The notes beneath the pieces are model-generated. The model saw nothing but the letters and a program-made list of their open reading frames with translations. It did not search any database and had not been told where the DNA came from. From the NCBI RefSeq assembly GCF_037153985.1, contig NZ_JBBAYI010000005.1:124001-188000 (forward strand): DNA of 64,000 nucleotides, in the 5' to 3' direction. The stretch comes from Emticicia sp037153985 (GTDB lineage: Bacteria > Bacteroidota > Bacteroidia > Cytophagales > Spirosomataceae). Positions within the stretch are counted from its first letter, which is position 1. The number at the start of each line of letters is the position of its first letter. This document shows, one piece after another, positions 7,405-14,552 of this stretch. A program made the position numbers and the translations under genes.

Positions 7405-8070
7405 ATGAAACACTCTCTCCTTGCTTTAGTAAGCGTTTGTTTGCTGTCGTTAATGTCTTGTCAGAAAAAGCAATATGCTTATTTCCAGAACAGTGCGCAA
7501 CCACAATACGCACACAACGTTAAAAAAGCCCCAGTAAATGCTGCTGACACAAAAGAAATTCAGGCTACCGAAACAGAAATAGCATTGCCTTCGGCTCCTG
7601 CTGAAACTTTTTCGGCTAGCAGCACAGAAGCCATAACAACTGAAACCGTAACAACGGTAGCAGTTGCTGAAAAAACTGAGAAATCGGACAGCAAAACAGT
7701 TACACCTCAGGTTGAAGCCAAGAAAAAACTAACGTTCAAACAAAAAGTACAAGCAGTTAAGCAACTTAGAAAATTGTCGAAGCTAGCCAAAAAAGCAAAC
7801 GCAACCAACGCGGCGAATCCGAAAGGTAATTCCGATACACTGGCTATAATATCGTTAATTGCAGGTATTCTGGGGCTAATTGTTCTGTTTTTATTGCCTC
7901 TTGCTGGTATCTTGTTGGGTGTTCTGGCATTGGTGTTTGGAGGGGTAAGTGTAGGTCGCACCAATAAAAGAGGTTTTGCTATTGCTGGTATTATACTTGG
8001 GGCTTTGTTAGTGCTCTTTGGGCTTATAGTTGTTATTTTTATAGCTGCCTTTTTTGCCGCTATCGTCTGA
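7405..8070 (+). CDS. lipoprotein with KKQYA N-terminus and DUF4190-like membrane domain
   Basis: 221 residues. The lipobox LLSLMSC is followed by CQKKQYAYFQNSAQPQYAH, the same mature N-terminus as the divergent neighbour (6291-6929). A low-complexity Thr/Ala/Glu region and a basic stretch (KQKVQAVKQLRKLSKLAKKA) lead to two long hydrophobic hairpins (LAIISLIAGILGLIVLF and AIAGIILGALLVLFGLIVVI) joined by a Gly-rich GGVSVGRTNKRG loop, as in DUF4190 proteins. The N-terminal motif is conserved while the membrane domain has been swapped. The role of the family is unknown. Confidence 0.8.
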   Translation: MKHSLLALVSVCLLSLMSCQKKQYAYFQNSAQPQYAHNVKKAPVNAADTKEIQATETEIALPSAPAETFSASSTEAITTETVTTVAVAEKTEKSDSKTVTPQVEAKKKLTFKQKVQAVKQLRKLSKLAKKANATNAANPKGNSDTLAIISLIAGILGLIVLFLLPLAGILLGVLALVFGGVSVGRTNKRGFAIAGIILGALLVLFGLIVVIFIAAFFAAIV

Positions 8071-8187
8071 GGTAGATGAGCACCATGCTCTGTTGAAATC
8101 GCAGTTATCGAACGATAGCTGCGATTTCCTGTTTTAGGGCGGTGTGTATTAACATAATATAAATTCCTGCACGAATAGGAATAGCTT

Positions 8188-8217
8188 TTGTTTTTACCGA
8201 AAAAAATTGTAATTTTG
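8188..8217 (+). promoter_or_regulatory. promoter of tsf
   Basis: TTG at 8188-8190, a 19-nt spacer and TAATTTTG at 8210-8217 match the Bacteroidota consensus exactly. Initiation near 8224 would give a leader of roughly 90 nt before the tsf ATG at 8312. Confidence 0.8.
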
Positions 8218-8311
8218 CACCCCGAATGGAATACCCATACGAATTTTTATAAAAAATCAATATTTTTTGTTGATAAATCTTTTTTAGAAACTCTTTATAT
8301 TATATAAAAAC

Positions 8312-9142
8312 ATGAATATTACAGCAGCAGATGTAAATAAACTCCGTCAGATGACAGGCGCTGGTATGATGGACTGCAAAAAAGCCTTGACAGAAGCTGA
8401 AGGCGATTTCGACAAAGCCGTAGAAATTCTTCGTAAAGCAGGTCAGAAAGTAGCAGCTAAACGTGCTGACAACGAAACTAAAGAAGGAATTGTTTTAACA
8501 GATGTAAGCGAAAATGGTCAGAGTGCTACTATTTTGGCACTTGCCTGCGAAACTGAGCCAGTTTCAAAAGTTGAGGCTTTCCGTACTCTTGCTGAGGAAA
8601 TCCTGAAAGCAGGTGTACAAAACAACGTAAAAGATAAAGAAACACTACTTGGCATTACTTTGGCAGATGGCCGCTCGGTAGAAGAAAATATTACAGAATT
8701 GATTGGTAAAATCGGTGAGAAACTTGTAATTACTGATTATGCTAATCTGGAAGCAGCACAAGTGGTTTCGTACAACCACTCAACTGGTAAACTAGGTGTA
8801 TTAGTAGCTTTTGATAACACGCAAGGGAAAGATGTAACGGAAGTAGGTAAAGATATTGCGATGCAAATTGCCGCTATGAAACCAGTTGGTTTAGATAAAG
8901 ACGATGTTGACCCAGCCGTTGTTCAGAAAGAAATCGAAATCGGTATGGAAGTGGCTCGTCAGGAAGGTAAACCAGAAGCAATGTTGGAGAAAATCGCGAT
9001 GGGTAAATTAGGTAAATTCTACAAAGAAAACACCTTGTTGAATCAGGAATTCGTGAAAGATAGCTCTTTAACTATTGCTCAATTACTTGAAAATACACAA
9101 AAAGGTTTGAAAGTTACAGCATTCAAACGTGTACAAATCTAA
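8312..9142 (+). CDS. tsf: elongation factor Ts
   Basis: 276 residues, the normal length. It starts MNITAADVNKLRQMTGAGMM and continues DCKKALTEAEGDFDKAVEIL, the N-terminal UBA-like module that binds EF-Tu; TDVSENGQSATILALACETE and related segments form the core, and it ends with the LLNQEFVKDSSLTIAQLL segment. EF-Ts catalyses GDP/GTP exchange on EF-Tu. In many bacteria rpsB is directly upstream; here the upstream gene is a lipoprotein and tsf has its own promoter (8188-8217), so rpsB must lie elsewhere. A strong hairpin follows at 9180-9205. Confidence 0.97.
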   Translation: MNITAADVNKLRQMTGAGMMDCKKALTEAEGDFDKAVEILRKAGQKVAAKRADNETKEGIVLTDVSENGQSATILALACETEPVSKVEAFRTLAEEILKAGVQNNVKDKETLLGITLADGRSVEENITELIGKIGEKLVITDYANLEAAQVVSYNHSTGKLGVLVAFDNTQGKDVTEVGKDIAMQIAAMKPVGLDKDDVDPAVVQKEIEIGMEVARQEGKPEAMLEKIAMGKLGKFYKENTLLNQEFVKDSSLTIAQLLENTQKGLKVTAFKRVQI

Positions 9143-9179
9143 TTTGTAGCACGATTTTGATAAGTTGTTTAAGTGAAAT

Positions 9180-9205
9180 AAGCCCCTTTCAGCAGAAAGG
9201 GGCTT
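9180..9205. terminator. bidirectional hairpin terminator after tsf
   Basis: AAGCCCCTTTC at 9180-9190 pairs perfectly with GAAAGGGGCTT at 9195-9205 around the loop AGCA, followed by a T-rich tract. The leftward barrel gene ends at 9214, so it serves both converging transcripts. Confidence 0.9.
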
Positions 9206-9213
9206 CGTTTTTA

Positions 9214-9903
9214 TTATTCACGGTAGCCAATCGGGAACGAAAAGCCCGCCGAAACCCCTAGCGAACGATTCCGAACGGGTAGTTGTATCATCGGGATGTC
9301 TAGCACTCTGGAGAAACCATGCTGGTAACGCCCTTCGATAAAAATATTGCCATTGCCAACAGGGAAATCAACGCCTAGCCCGCCAACACCGCTGAACTCG
9401 AACCGATGGAAGAAATCGGTGCTGACAGATGGGCTTATCGGAAATATCCCCAATACCTTGATAACAGCTTTGGCATTGCCCATATAACCCACACTTGGCC
9501 CTGCCAACAGGTAAGCATGTGGGGCATTAGGGTTGCCTAGTTTGAATTTGGCTAGTACGGGTATTTCATAATAATTGGTTTTGAAGGCCAGCGTTCCGCC
9601 CACCGGAATATTGATTCCGAGGAAATCGGCTCCACCCATCGAGAGTGATTCTTTCACTAAAAAGCCTTTTTGTATATAAGCCAACTCAGGCCGCACCGAA
9701 AACTTGTCGGTTATGGCAAAGTCGGCAAAAATGGCCCCTGTACCTGAAGGCATCAGCCTGAAAGTAGGGGTAATGTTTTCGATGAGGTCAAACTTGGTCA
9801 TGGTCGACCAACTGGCGCCCCCTCTTGCCCCAAGCTGTATACGCTGCGCAAATGTCAGATGTGTAAAAAGTAGCAATGCAAGTGTTTTGAAAATGGTTCT
9901 CAT
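9214..9903 (-). CDS. PorT/OMP_b-brl_2-type outer-membrane barrel
   Basis: 229 residues. Signal peptide MRTIFKTLALLLFTHLTFAQ, then RIQLGARGGASWSTMTKFD and SVRPELAYIQKGFLVKES, a typical start for the 'porin family' barrel (PF13568-like) common in Bacteroidota. It ends in RSLGVSAGFSFPIGYRE with amphipathic strands before it. It is monocistronic, divergent from the methyltransferase at 10048, and ends against the tsf terminator. It is not the T9SS component PorT, for which the better candidate is at 32549. Its cargo or partner is unknown. Confidence 0.8.
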   Translation of the reverse strand: MRTIFKTLALLLFTHLTFAQRIQLGARGGASWSTMTKFDLIENITPTFRLMPSGTGAIFADFAITDKFSVRPELAYIQKGFLVKESLSMGGADFLGINIPVGGTLAFKTNYYEIPVLAKFKLGNPNAPHAYLLAGPSVGYMGNAKAVIKVLGIFPISPSVSTDFFHRFEFSGVGGLGVDFPVGNGNIFIEGRYQHGFSRVLDIPMIQLPVRNRSLGVSAGFSFPIGYRE

Positions 9904-10047
9904 TTTAGTAATCAGTTTTTAAATTTGTAAAAAAAATTGGTATTGGTCTTGCAATAGGCTGATAGTCTTATATCTGAAAAAACAATGCTGTAAACAAGAT
10001 GTCGTTTTGACGGATGAAGTTGCAGTATTGTTGTTAATGAAACGTTA

Positions 10048-11400
10048 ATGAATTTACCTGAGGCTTTTTCGCTGCAAATGCAGCAGATTCTGGGAGATGC
10101 GTATCCGGCTTTTGTCGAAAGTTTATCAATGCCCGCTCCTACTACTATCAGGCTTAATAGCCGCAAACCATTAGCAACACCCCTTGCCGCAGGTGAGCCG
10201 GTTTTGTGGCATCCGCAGGCTTATTATCTGGCCGAACGGCCTGTTTTTACGCTTGACCCCGCCTTTCATGCCGGAGCTTACTATGTGCAGGAGGCATCGT
10301 CGATGTTTGTGGCAGAGGCCATTAAACAGGTGGCCGATACTACGCAACCTTTAAAAGTAATGGACCTTTGTGCGGCTCCGGGTGGAAAAAGCACGCTGCT
10401 GGCATCTTTACTGAACCAAGACAGCCTGCTGGTAGCAAACGAGGTTATCAAAAGCCGAGTAGGGGTGCTGAAAGAAAATCTGGAAAAATGGGGGTATCCG
10501 AACTACATTGTGAGCAACCATGACCCCGAAGAAATGGTCGATTTGGAAGGTTTCTTCGATGTTGTCCTGACGGACGCGCCTTGTTCGGGCGAAGGGCTTT
10601 TCAGAAAAGACCCTCAGGCCATGAACGAGTGGTCTGAAAACAGCGTGCAACTGTGCTGTGCGCGCCAGAGGCGTATTCTGCAAGCTGCCGCTATGTTGGT
10701 AGCACAGAATGGTATTCTGTGTTATTCGACCTGTACCTATAACGAGAAAGAGAATGAGGCCAATGCCCAGTGGCTTACGCAGGTGGCCGACTTTGAGCCT
10801 ATCAAACTAAATATACCTGCCGAATGGGGCGTAACTGAACGCAAATACGGGTATCAGTTTTTTCCGCATAAAACAAAAGGCGAGGGGTTTTATCTGGCGG
10901 TTTTCAGGAAAACCAAAGGCGAAAAGCAGGAGTCAAGAGGGAAAATAAAGCTGAACCGCCTGCCACAGAAAAAAGCTGAAACCCTGAAAGAGTGGCTGAA
11001 AGAACCCGCAAGGTTTGAGTATTACGAAAAACCAGACGGCCAGATAGTGGCTATTCCGGCAGGTTTAACACACCATTATGCAACGGTTTTCAGGGCTTTG
11101 CAAAAACGTTCGTCAGGGCTGGAAATAGGGCAGTTTAAGGGTAACGATTTTATTCCGAGCCACGGGCTGGCACTAAGTACAGCTATTGCTACGGACTTGC
11201 CCGCTGTTGAGTTGTCGAAAGAGGATGCCTTGCGTTTTCTGAAAAAAGAAAACCTGACTGTAAGCCTTGCAGACCAACCCAAAGGCTGGCTACTGGCACG
11301 TTATGAAGGGCTGAATCTGGGCTTTATGAAGGTAATCGGCGACAGAATCAATAACTATCTGCCAAAAGAATGGCGTATCAGAATGGAAATACCTGAGTGA
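10048..11400 (+). CDS. RsmF/RsmB-class RNA m5C methyltransferase
   Basis: 450 residues of the NOL1/NOP2/Sun family. Visible motifs are the SAM-binding LCAAPGGKSTLLAS, the catalytic TDAPCSGEGLFRKDP with its PC cysteine, and CYSTCTYNEKENE with the TC nucleophile. The AQNGILCYSTCTY block and the RNA-binding extension of about 150 residues at the C-terminus (ending RINNYLPKEWRIRM) are typical of RsmF/YebU-like enzymes that methylate C1407 of 16S rRNA. The target here is inferred from family, not shown. A second methyltransferase of this family lies at 60583. It is followed by a hairpin at 11423-11454. Confidence 0.88.
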   Translation: MNLPEAFSLQMQQILGDAYPAFVESLSMPAPTTIRLNSRKPLATPLAAGEPVLWHPQAYYLAERPVFTLDPAFHAGAYYVQEASSMFVAEAIKQVADTTQPLKVMDLCAAPGGKSTLLASLLNQDSLLVANEVIKSRVGVLKENLEKWGYPNYIVSNHDPEEMVDLEGFFDVVLTDAPCSGEGLFRKDPQAMNEWSENSVQLCCARQRRILQAAAMLVAQNGILCYSTCTYNEKENEANAQWLTQVADFEPIKLNIPAEWGVTERKYGYQFFPHKTKGEGFYLAVFRKTKGEKQESRGKIKLNRLPQKKAETLKEWLKEPARFEYYEKPDGQIVAIPAGLTHHYATVFRALQKRSSGLEIGQFKGNDFIPSHGLALSTAIATDLPAVELSKEDALRFLKKENLTVSLADQPKGWLLARYEGLNLGFMKVIGDRINNYLPKEWRIRMEIPE

Positions 11401-11422
11401 TACATAACAGCTTTACAGGTTC

Positions 11423-11460
11423 CCCCTGACTGGTAGTTGCCTACTGGTCAGGGGATTTTT
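11423..11460. terminator. hairpin terminator
   Basis: CCCCTGAC at 11423-11430 pairs with GTCAGGGG at 11447-11454, extended by a partly matched GGTAG/CTACT inner stem, and followed by ATTTTTTT. It lies between converging genes (stops at 11400 and 11461). Confidence 0.75.
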
Positions 11461-11982
11461 TTATGAGTTAACCCCAATATACTTTTTCATTAGGTAGTCG
11501 GTTTGTACTTCTTCGCCCAGCACAAAGGTGTGTTCGCCAAAACGGGTATAACCCATTTTTTCATAAAACTTCATGGCTTTCGGGTTGTTTTCCCAAACGC
11601 CTAGCCATATTACCTCAAAATGCTGTTCTATGGCCCAATTGGTGCAGAAATCGATGAGTTTCCGGCCTATCTGCTGCCCATGAAAGGCTTTAGCTACGTA
11701 AATTCTTTCTATTTCCAATACCCGTTCTTCTGTAAGCCCCTGTGTCGAATGGTTTTTAACCATTTTGGCAAAGGCTATGAGCGCATTGTCTTGCTCAACT
11801 AGTACATACTGGTTGTCAGGCAGTTGTAGTTCTGCCTGAATCTGTGCCAGCGAAAAGTTTTTTGCCACGTGTTTCTCCATGTTTTCGGGCGTATTAAATT
11901 CCGTATAGGTATCACGGAAAGTGGTTTCTGCTAAAGCTCTTAAAGCAGGGGCATCGGGCAGTGTAGCAAATCGGATGAGCAT
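11461..11982 (-). CDS. GNAT-family N-acetyltransferase
   Basis: 173 residues. The acetyl-CoA pyrophosphate-binding motif AFHGQQIGRKLIDFCTNWA and the following VWENNPKAMKFYEKMGYTRF are classic GNAT motifs A and B. LEIERIYVAKAFHG gives the strand before motif A. Members acetylate amines of small molecules, antibiotics or proteins; the substrate cannot be told. It starts with MLIRFATLPDAPALRALAET, typical of the RimI-like/PhnO-like subgroup. It stands alone, divergent from the gene at 12196. Confidence 0.9.
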   Translation of the reverse strand: MLIRFATLPDAPALRALAETTFRDTYTEFNTPENMEKHVAKNFSLAQIQAELQLPDNQYVLVEQDNALIAFAKMVKNHSTQGLTEERVLEIERIYVAKAFHGQQIGRKLIDFCTNWAIEQHFEVIWLGVWENNPKAMKFYEKMGYTRFGEHTFVLGEEVQTDYLMKKYIGVNS

Positions 11983-12195
11983 CAGTCGAATGTTTTTTGC
12001 AAATAAAACTCAAAATACGGTATTGTACAATTTATCAGACGGGCAAAGGGCCAGTAAAGCCCCTTTAAGTTCCTCATGGGTAATTATTTATCAGCAAAAT
12101 AAGCGAGCCTGAGAGTAGTCAAAAATATGGGTTTTAATGTAATAAGAATTGGATAAAATGTTTACATTTAAGTTTTAAACCTAAGCCCTAAAAAA

Positions 12196-13305
12196 ATGAG
12201 TGAAACCAGCCCTTCACAAAGACTTTATTCGCTTGATGCACTACGTGGTTTTGATATGTTCTGGATTATGGGTGCAGAAGATTTTTTTCATGAATTAATG
12301 GAAGCTACGCACCATCCGGCGGCTATCTGGATAGCCACTCAATTGTCGCACGTGGGGTGGAACGGCTTTCGTTTTTATGACCTCATCTTTCCGCTATTCT
12401 TGTTTATGTCGGGGGTTTCAACGCCTTATTCGGTTGGCAGAGATTTAGAGAAAGGGCAGGAGAAATCAAAATTACTGATGCGAATCATCAAACGGGGGGT
12501 AATTCTGGTTTTGTTAGGGATAATCTACAACAATGGCCTGCATATTAAGCCTTTGGCCGAAGTTCGTTTTCCGAGTGTTTTAGGCCGCATAGGTATTGCG
12601 TATATGTTTGCCTGTATTATTTATTTATATGCCAGCCAGCGTTTTCAGTACGTATGGTTTGTAGGGTTGCTACTCGGCTACTGGTTATTGCTGAAATTTA
12701 CTTCTGCACCGGGTTTTCCGGCAGGCGATTTGAGTATGGAAGGAAACTTTGCTTCGTGGCTCGACAGAACCATTCTACCCGGGCATTTACACCGAGGCAT
12801 ACACGACCCCGAAGGGTTGGTGTCGGCTATTCCGGCCATCGGAACGGGCTTGCTGGGGATATTTGCTGGTAATTTCCTGAAAAATAACCCTATGCCCCAA
12901 ATGCGTAAAGCCCCTTCGTTAGCTTTGGCAGGTATAATCTGTTTGATAGTGGGTGGTTTCTGGGATTTGTTTTTTCCGATTAACAAAAACCTCTGGACAA
13001 GCTCTTTTGTGCTTTATGTAGGCGGATGCAGCCTGTTATTACTAGCTATTTTCTATTATGTGATTGATGTGCTGGGCTACCGCCGCTGGGCATTTTTCTT
13101 TATGATTATTGGCACGAACTCCATTCTTATTTATATGTCGGGTAAATTTATTAACTGGTATTATACCTCTAAGGGCTTCTTCCAATGGCTGGCCGATATT
13201 GCCGGCGAAAATTATCAGGGGGTGGTTCTGGCTGCTGGCGTAATAGCTGTTAAATGGGTTTTCTTGTGGTTTATGTACAATAAAAAGGTTTTCTTACGAG
13301 TATAG
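12196..13305 (+). CDS. HGSNAT-like (DUF5009/DUF1624) membrane acyltransferase, copy 2
   Basis: 369 residues with about ten hydrophobic segments. It begins RLYSLDALRGFDMFWIMGAE and contains DLIFPLFLFMSG, HDPEGLVSAIPAIGTGLLG and PINKNLWTSSFVLY, all matching the first copy at 763-2031. The two are clear paralogues with diverged N-terminal halves (copy 2 lacks roughly 50 residues). The predicted reaction is transmembrane acetylation of a sugar amine, by analogy with HGSNAT; the substrate is unknown. It is monocistronic; the next coding region starts 445 nt later. Confidence 0.87.
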   Translation: MSETSPSQRLYSLDALRGFDMFWIMGAEDFFHELMEATHHPAAIWIATQLSHVGWNGFRFYDLIFPLFLFMSGVSTPYSVGRDLEKGQEKSKLLMRIIKRGVILVLLGIIYNNGLHIKPLAEVRFPSVLGRIGIAYMFACIIYLYASQRFQYVWFVGLLLGYWLLLKFTSAPGFPAGDLSMEGNFASWLDRTILPGHLHRGIHDPEGLVSAIPAIGTGLLGIFAGNFLKNNPMPQMRKAPSLALAGIICLIVGGFWDLFFPINKNLWTSSFVLYVGGCSLLLLAIFYYVIDVLGYRRWAFFFMIIGTNSILIYMSGKFINWYYTSKGFFQWLADIAGENYQGVVLAAGVIAVKWVFLWFMYNKKVFLRV

Positions 13306-13750
13306 AAATAGCCAATGCGGAGGCGAATGCACCTCAAATGTATACGTTTGAGGCTAGTTAAAGGGCTTGCTTATGAGCAAAATAAGCCTCAGGAATACGA
13401 ATGTATAGGCCGCCCTAGTGGAGATAGGTTTAGTGCTACCAAAATTGAAGATTTATAGTAGCTAAAACCCTTTGCCATTCTGGTAAAATGTATAATTGAT
13501 TTTGAAAATAAACATTGCTGAAAACTCGTTCGGTCGCAAAATGCCGAACGAGTTTCTTTTTTGCCCGCTAAAAGAGCCGATAAATAACAATTTGCCCTTT
13601 TCTTTCAGATTATTAATTTTTTTCTTAATCTTTGGATGTGACTAATTCTTTCGCTTCGGCTGGCCAAACACCTAAGGCTTTGTAGTGCTATTGTAAAAGC
13701 AGAACCTTTTAGTCTTTCAGGATTGATTCAACACCTTAAAAACTAGCGTG
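13306..13750. other. intergenic region; possible small RNA or long 3' UTR
   Basis: No supported coding region in 445 nt. It holds one strong intrinsic terminator at 13522-13560, about 216 nt past the last stop codon. What that terminator ends is unclear: a long 3' UTR or a separate small RNA. Confidence 0.4.
13522..13560 (+). terminator. intrinsic terminator far from any stop codon
   Basis: AAACTCGTTCGG at 13522-13533 pairs perfectly with CCGAACGAGTTT at 13544-13555 around a 10-nt loop, followed by CTTTTTT. It lies 216 nt after the stop at 13305 and about 200 nt before the next gene. Confidence 0.8.
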
Positions 13751-13951
13751 ATGGTTTCAGCAATTCTCATTTATAGTGCGGATAAACATGATGCAAAAGT
13801 TATGTGCTGGCATAATTGTAAGGTAGATGATAATTATGGCTGGCTTGACCTAACAACAACACTTGGCCGTGCTAAAGTTAGCCATATCAGCACCAGTAAC
13901 CCAGATGCTGACGGAGCCGTAACTATTACCATAACCCTCGAATACACCTAA
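13751..13951 (+). CDS. small unknown protein, paralogue of 14330-14530
   Basis: 66 residues from ATG 13751 (GTG at 13748 is an alternative). Sequence begins MVSAILIYSADKH and ends DADGAVTITITLEYT. It has no signal peptide or membrane segment. The ends align with the gene at 14330 (M-x-SAI ... ADG-x-x-x-IT-x-x-LE/K), and the size recalls small DUF4177-like alpha/beta proteins, though I cannot assign a family. An 11-nt gap leads to a membrane protein gene, so three small genes form one operon. Function unknown. Confidence 0.6.
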   Translation: MVSAILIYSADKHDAKVMCWHNCKVDDNYGWLDLTTTLGRAKVSHISTSNPDADGAVTITITLEYT

Positions 13952-13962
13952 GCCATTATATC

Positions 13963-14325
13963 ATGGAAATCCTGAAAACGATACTTTACTCAATAGGTAT
14001 TCTTGTTTGTTCTGCCTTAATATGGGCAATCGTCTATCATGGTACAAAAGTAATTTTGTATATACTGATGGTTGGGCTGTTATTGGGCATAGGTTATCTG
14101 GCTTATGAAGCCCAGAAGAAAGGCATCTGGTACGAACAAATTATATGGGCAAGTGCTTTGTGGTGTGCGGTTTCAATTCCGTTGACAATTATTGGCGAAG
14201 GCATAAAAATGTATGATAGAACAACCCAGCACGAAGACCGAATCAGGAATCTGGAAAATATGCTTCTAACGTATAAGAGAGAAATTGACGAATTAAAAAA
14301 ATTAACAACAACTAATCATACCTGA
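13963..14325 (+). CDS. small membrane protein with C-terminal coiled coil
   Basis: 120 residues. Three hydrophobic segments are visible: ILKTILYSIGILVCSALIWA, VILYILMVGLLLGIGYLAY and IIWASALWCAVSIPLTIIG. They are followed by a polar helix with heptad spacing (EDRIRNLENMLLTYKREIDE), probably a short coiled coil in the cytoplasm. No family is recognised. It sits between two small paralogous soluble proteins (11-nt and 4-nt gaps), which suggests a physical partnership. Confidence 0.65.
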   Translation: MEILKTILYSIGILVCSALIWAIVYHGTKVILYILMVGLLLGIGYLAYEAQKKGIWYEQIIWASALWCAVSIPLTIIGEGIKMYDRTTQHEDRIRNLENMLLTYKREIDELKKLTTTNHT

Positions 14326-14329
14326 AACT

Positions 14330-14530
14330 ATGCCCTCAGCAATATTCACTTTTTCGGTTAAGGTGAGCGAAATATCCAACGAGGCCTTTGCCTATAACGG
14401 AGATTACAATTCGCCTTACAACCGGAAATTGAAAAATTTTTTGGAAGAAGGCTACGAAATTGTTCAGATGCAACAGTCACAGCCCACCGCCGATGGCTTT
14501 ATTGCTATAACCCTTGTGCTGAAAAAATAA
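14330..14530 (+). CDS. small unknown protein, paralogue of 13751-13951
   Basis: 66 residues, starting MPSAIFTFSVKVSEISNEAF and ending QPTADGFIAITLVLKK. Soluble, no signal peptide. The middle reads NRKLKNFLEEGYEIVQMQQS, a helix and strand pattern like DUF4177-type 'E-GWE-V' proteins (weak similarity by eye). The ATG is 4 nt after the stop of the membrane protein gene, indicating translational coupling. Converges on the permease gene ending at 14553. Function unknown. Confidence 0.65.
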   Translation: MPSAIFTFSVKVSEISNEAFAYNGDYNSPYNRKLKNFLEEGYEIVQMQQSQPTADGFIAITLVLKK

Positions 14531-14552
14531 AACCTCCTGCGCAAAAGAGTTG

